A DNA stretch of 33,885 bases, from positions 1 to 33,885 of the forward strand of contig CAZNEZ010000019.1 in NCBI GenBank assembly GCA_964572475.1. The letters are read 5' to 3'. A model generated the notes under the pieces. The model did no database searches and was not told the origin of the DNA. It saw only the letters and a program-made list of their open reading frames with translations. Position numbers and translations under genes: made by a program. Source of the stretch: CAZNEZ01 sp964572475 (GTDB taxonomy: Bacteria > Bacillota > Clostridia > Lachnospirales > Lachnospiraceae). Positions 32,935 through 33,885 of the stretch are shown here, in pieces. Position 1 is the first letter of the stretch. Each line of letters opens with the position of its first letter.

Positions 32935-33711
32935 TTATTCAGCAATTGTTTTTTTCTTAAGAGCTACTACTACTGCAGCTGCTCCAACCATCATTACTAC
33001 TGTAGCTGTTGTTGCAACATCACCTGTTTTAGGAGTATCTGTTTTAGCACCGCCTGCTGCTGTTGTTGCATCTTTTTCAGCCTTTGTTGTAGAATCAATT
33101 GCTGATCCTGAATTGTTTGTGAATTTAACATCTGTTAATGAACATTTTTCACCTGTAAGATGTACATTAACTGTATCACCAAATCCAGCTTTGTTAGTTG
33201 TCTCAAATGTGTATGTTGCTTCATCGCCAGCAGCATTCTTAGCTGTTGCATTAATAGTAACTTTTTCGCCAACTCTCTTGATATTACATGTTACATCAGC
33301 ATCTGCCATAACCTTCATCTCTGTATCTGTACATGTTCCACCTGGAAGTTCTCCATTAATAATCTTTCCATCTAAATCTGACCACTGAGCTGTTGCTGTT
33401 GCATCATTCCAGAACCAAACTCCACCATTACATACTGCTGTAAGGTAATTGTTAAATTTAGTTGTATCTGCTGCATTCTGGTTAGCTGCAATCTCAACGA
33501 TAAAGTTTTGGAATGTGCTTCCGCCCTGATATGCTTTATCATGGAATGTATAAGTAACATCAAAATCTCCTGATAATGTCTCCCAGCCTGAACTTGCTAC
33601 TGCAAAGCCCTTTGAGCAGTCTACTGTACTAGCTGTCTCTGCAAATGATGTAATTGCTGTTGCAATCGCCATTGTTGCTGCTAAAGCAACTGTTAATAAT
33701 TTCTTTTTCAT
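32935..33711 (-). CDS. Surface protein, unknown beta-rich domain, PKTGD-type sorting signal (duplicate B)
   Basis: 258 residues with the same signal peptide and the same domain as the gene at 30722-31537 (residues 6-213 are encoded by identical DNA). The C-terminus differs: a short Thr/Ala/Gly linker, TPKTGD (226-231), a hydrophobic segment and KKKTIAE. This order (motif, membrane segment, basic tail) fits a sortase substrate of the PKTGD variety seen in clostridia, so this copy should be fixed to the cell wall and not the membrane. GGAGG precedes the ATG. A strong promoter (33790-33818) and a leader with two hairpins (33744-33758 and 33763-33780) lie upstream. Ligand unknown. Confidence 0.87.
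   Translation of the reverse strand: MKKKLLTVALAATMAIATAITSFAETASTVDCSKGFAVASSGWETLSGDFDVTYTFHDKAYQGGSTFQNFIVEIAANQNAADTTKFNNYLTAVCNGGVWFWNDATATAQWSDLDGKIINGELPGGTCTDTEMKVMADADVTCNIKRVGEKVTINATAKNAAGDEATYTFETTNKAGFGDTVNVHLTGEKCSLTDVKFTNNSGSAIDSTTKAEKDATTAAGGAKTDTPKTGDVATTATVVMMVGAAAVVVALKKKTIAE
33071..33696 (-). repeat. Perfect 626-bp direct repeat, unit B
   Basis: Identical to 30897-31522, without a single difference found by reading both. Synonymous sites are also unchanged, so the duplication or a gene-conversion event is recent. Confidence 0.97.
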
Positions 33712-33789
33712 AATTGAAAATCCTCCATTTTTTTAATTGTTTTCATCTTAGTAAGATGTCTGGCATTAGTTCTCTAATGCGATATAATC

Positions 33790-33818
33790 ATTCTATCTCA
33801 TAATTATAGTTTTGTCAA
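33790..33818 (-). promoter_or_regulatory. Promoter of duplicate B
   Basis: Minus strand perfect TTGACA (33813-33818), 17-base spacer, TAGAAT (33790-33795), the same combination as before the LamG-type gene. The leader of about 70 bases holds hairpins GCATTAG/CTAATGC (33763-33780) and CATCTTA/TAAGATG (33744-33758), just upstream of the ribosome site. Confidence 0.85.
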
Positions 33819-33885
33819 CATTTTATTCATAATTGATAGCGTAAATTTACTGTAGGAATTAAATAGGTAGATTTCACCTGTGATG

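Noticed and set aside
1..33885. CRISPR arrays, tRNA or rRNA genes, prophage genes
   Set aside because: No regularly spaced short repeats, cloverleaf-like sequence, rRNA stretch, integrase or phage structural gene was seen on either strand.

Overview
The window is a low-GC Firmicutes chromosome segment in which every convincing gene is on the minus strand. Several things point to a gut or rumen clostridium of the Lachnospiraceae type: a pyruvate phosphate dikinase whose catalytic His falls at 455 as in the Clostridium symbiosum enzyme, GGAGG-type ribosome binding sites, sigma-A style promoters, ECF-type biotin uptake, multi-gene sugar ABC importers without a local ATPase, and surface proteins ending in PKTGD-like or membrane anchors. 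A genus (for example a Lachnospira-like organism) cannot be fixed from this sequence.

Layout, from low to high coordinates (transcription runs from high to low). 1-465: no gene; a post-terminator repeat, split by a 311-bp near-palindromic MITE-like element with 25-bp terminal inverted repeats and 9-bp target duplications, then the ppdK terminator. 466-10851: housekeeping block with ppdK, glyS, a cytosolic chemoreceptor with a zinc-binding CZB domain, recO, era and an M16C (PreP-like) metallopeptidase. 10987-11520: bioY. 11613-15369: a two-gene unit for a GH36 alpha-galactosidase-like enzyme and a GH43 enzyme, neither with a signal peptide. 15511-28676: an eight-gene operon arranged SBP-permease-permease-(NHL/TPR/Yip1 protein)-(DUF5696 protein)-permease-permease-SBP, driven by a near-consensus promoter at 28779-28807 and ended by a strong terminator at 15445-15470. 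29300-33711: four separately promoted genes for signal-peptide-bearing, single-anchor surface proteins: one LamG-type and three sharing a compact beta-rich domain. Two of these three are identical over 626 bp of DNA but have different C-terminal anchors.

Working model (inference): the surface proteins bind plant glycans at the cell envelope. The eight-gene operon captures oligosaccharides with two binding proteins and two permease pairs, served by an ATPase encoded elsewhere, with a secreted DUF5696 protein that looks like a glycosidase and a membrane NHL/Yip1 protein of unknown role between them. The cytosolic GH36 and GH43 enzymes then remove alpha-galactosyl and arabinosyl or xylosyl units. 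The most novel-looking items are the paired-importer/DUF5696/Yip1 operon, the same binding module on two different anchors, and the post-terminator RNA-like repeat targeted by the MITE.
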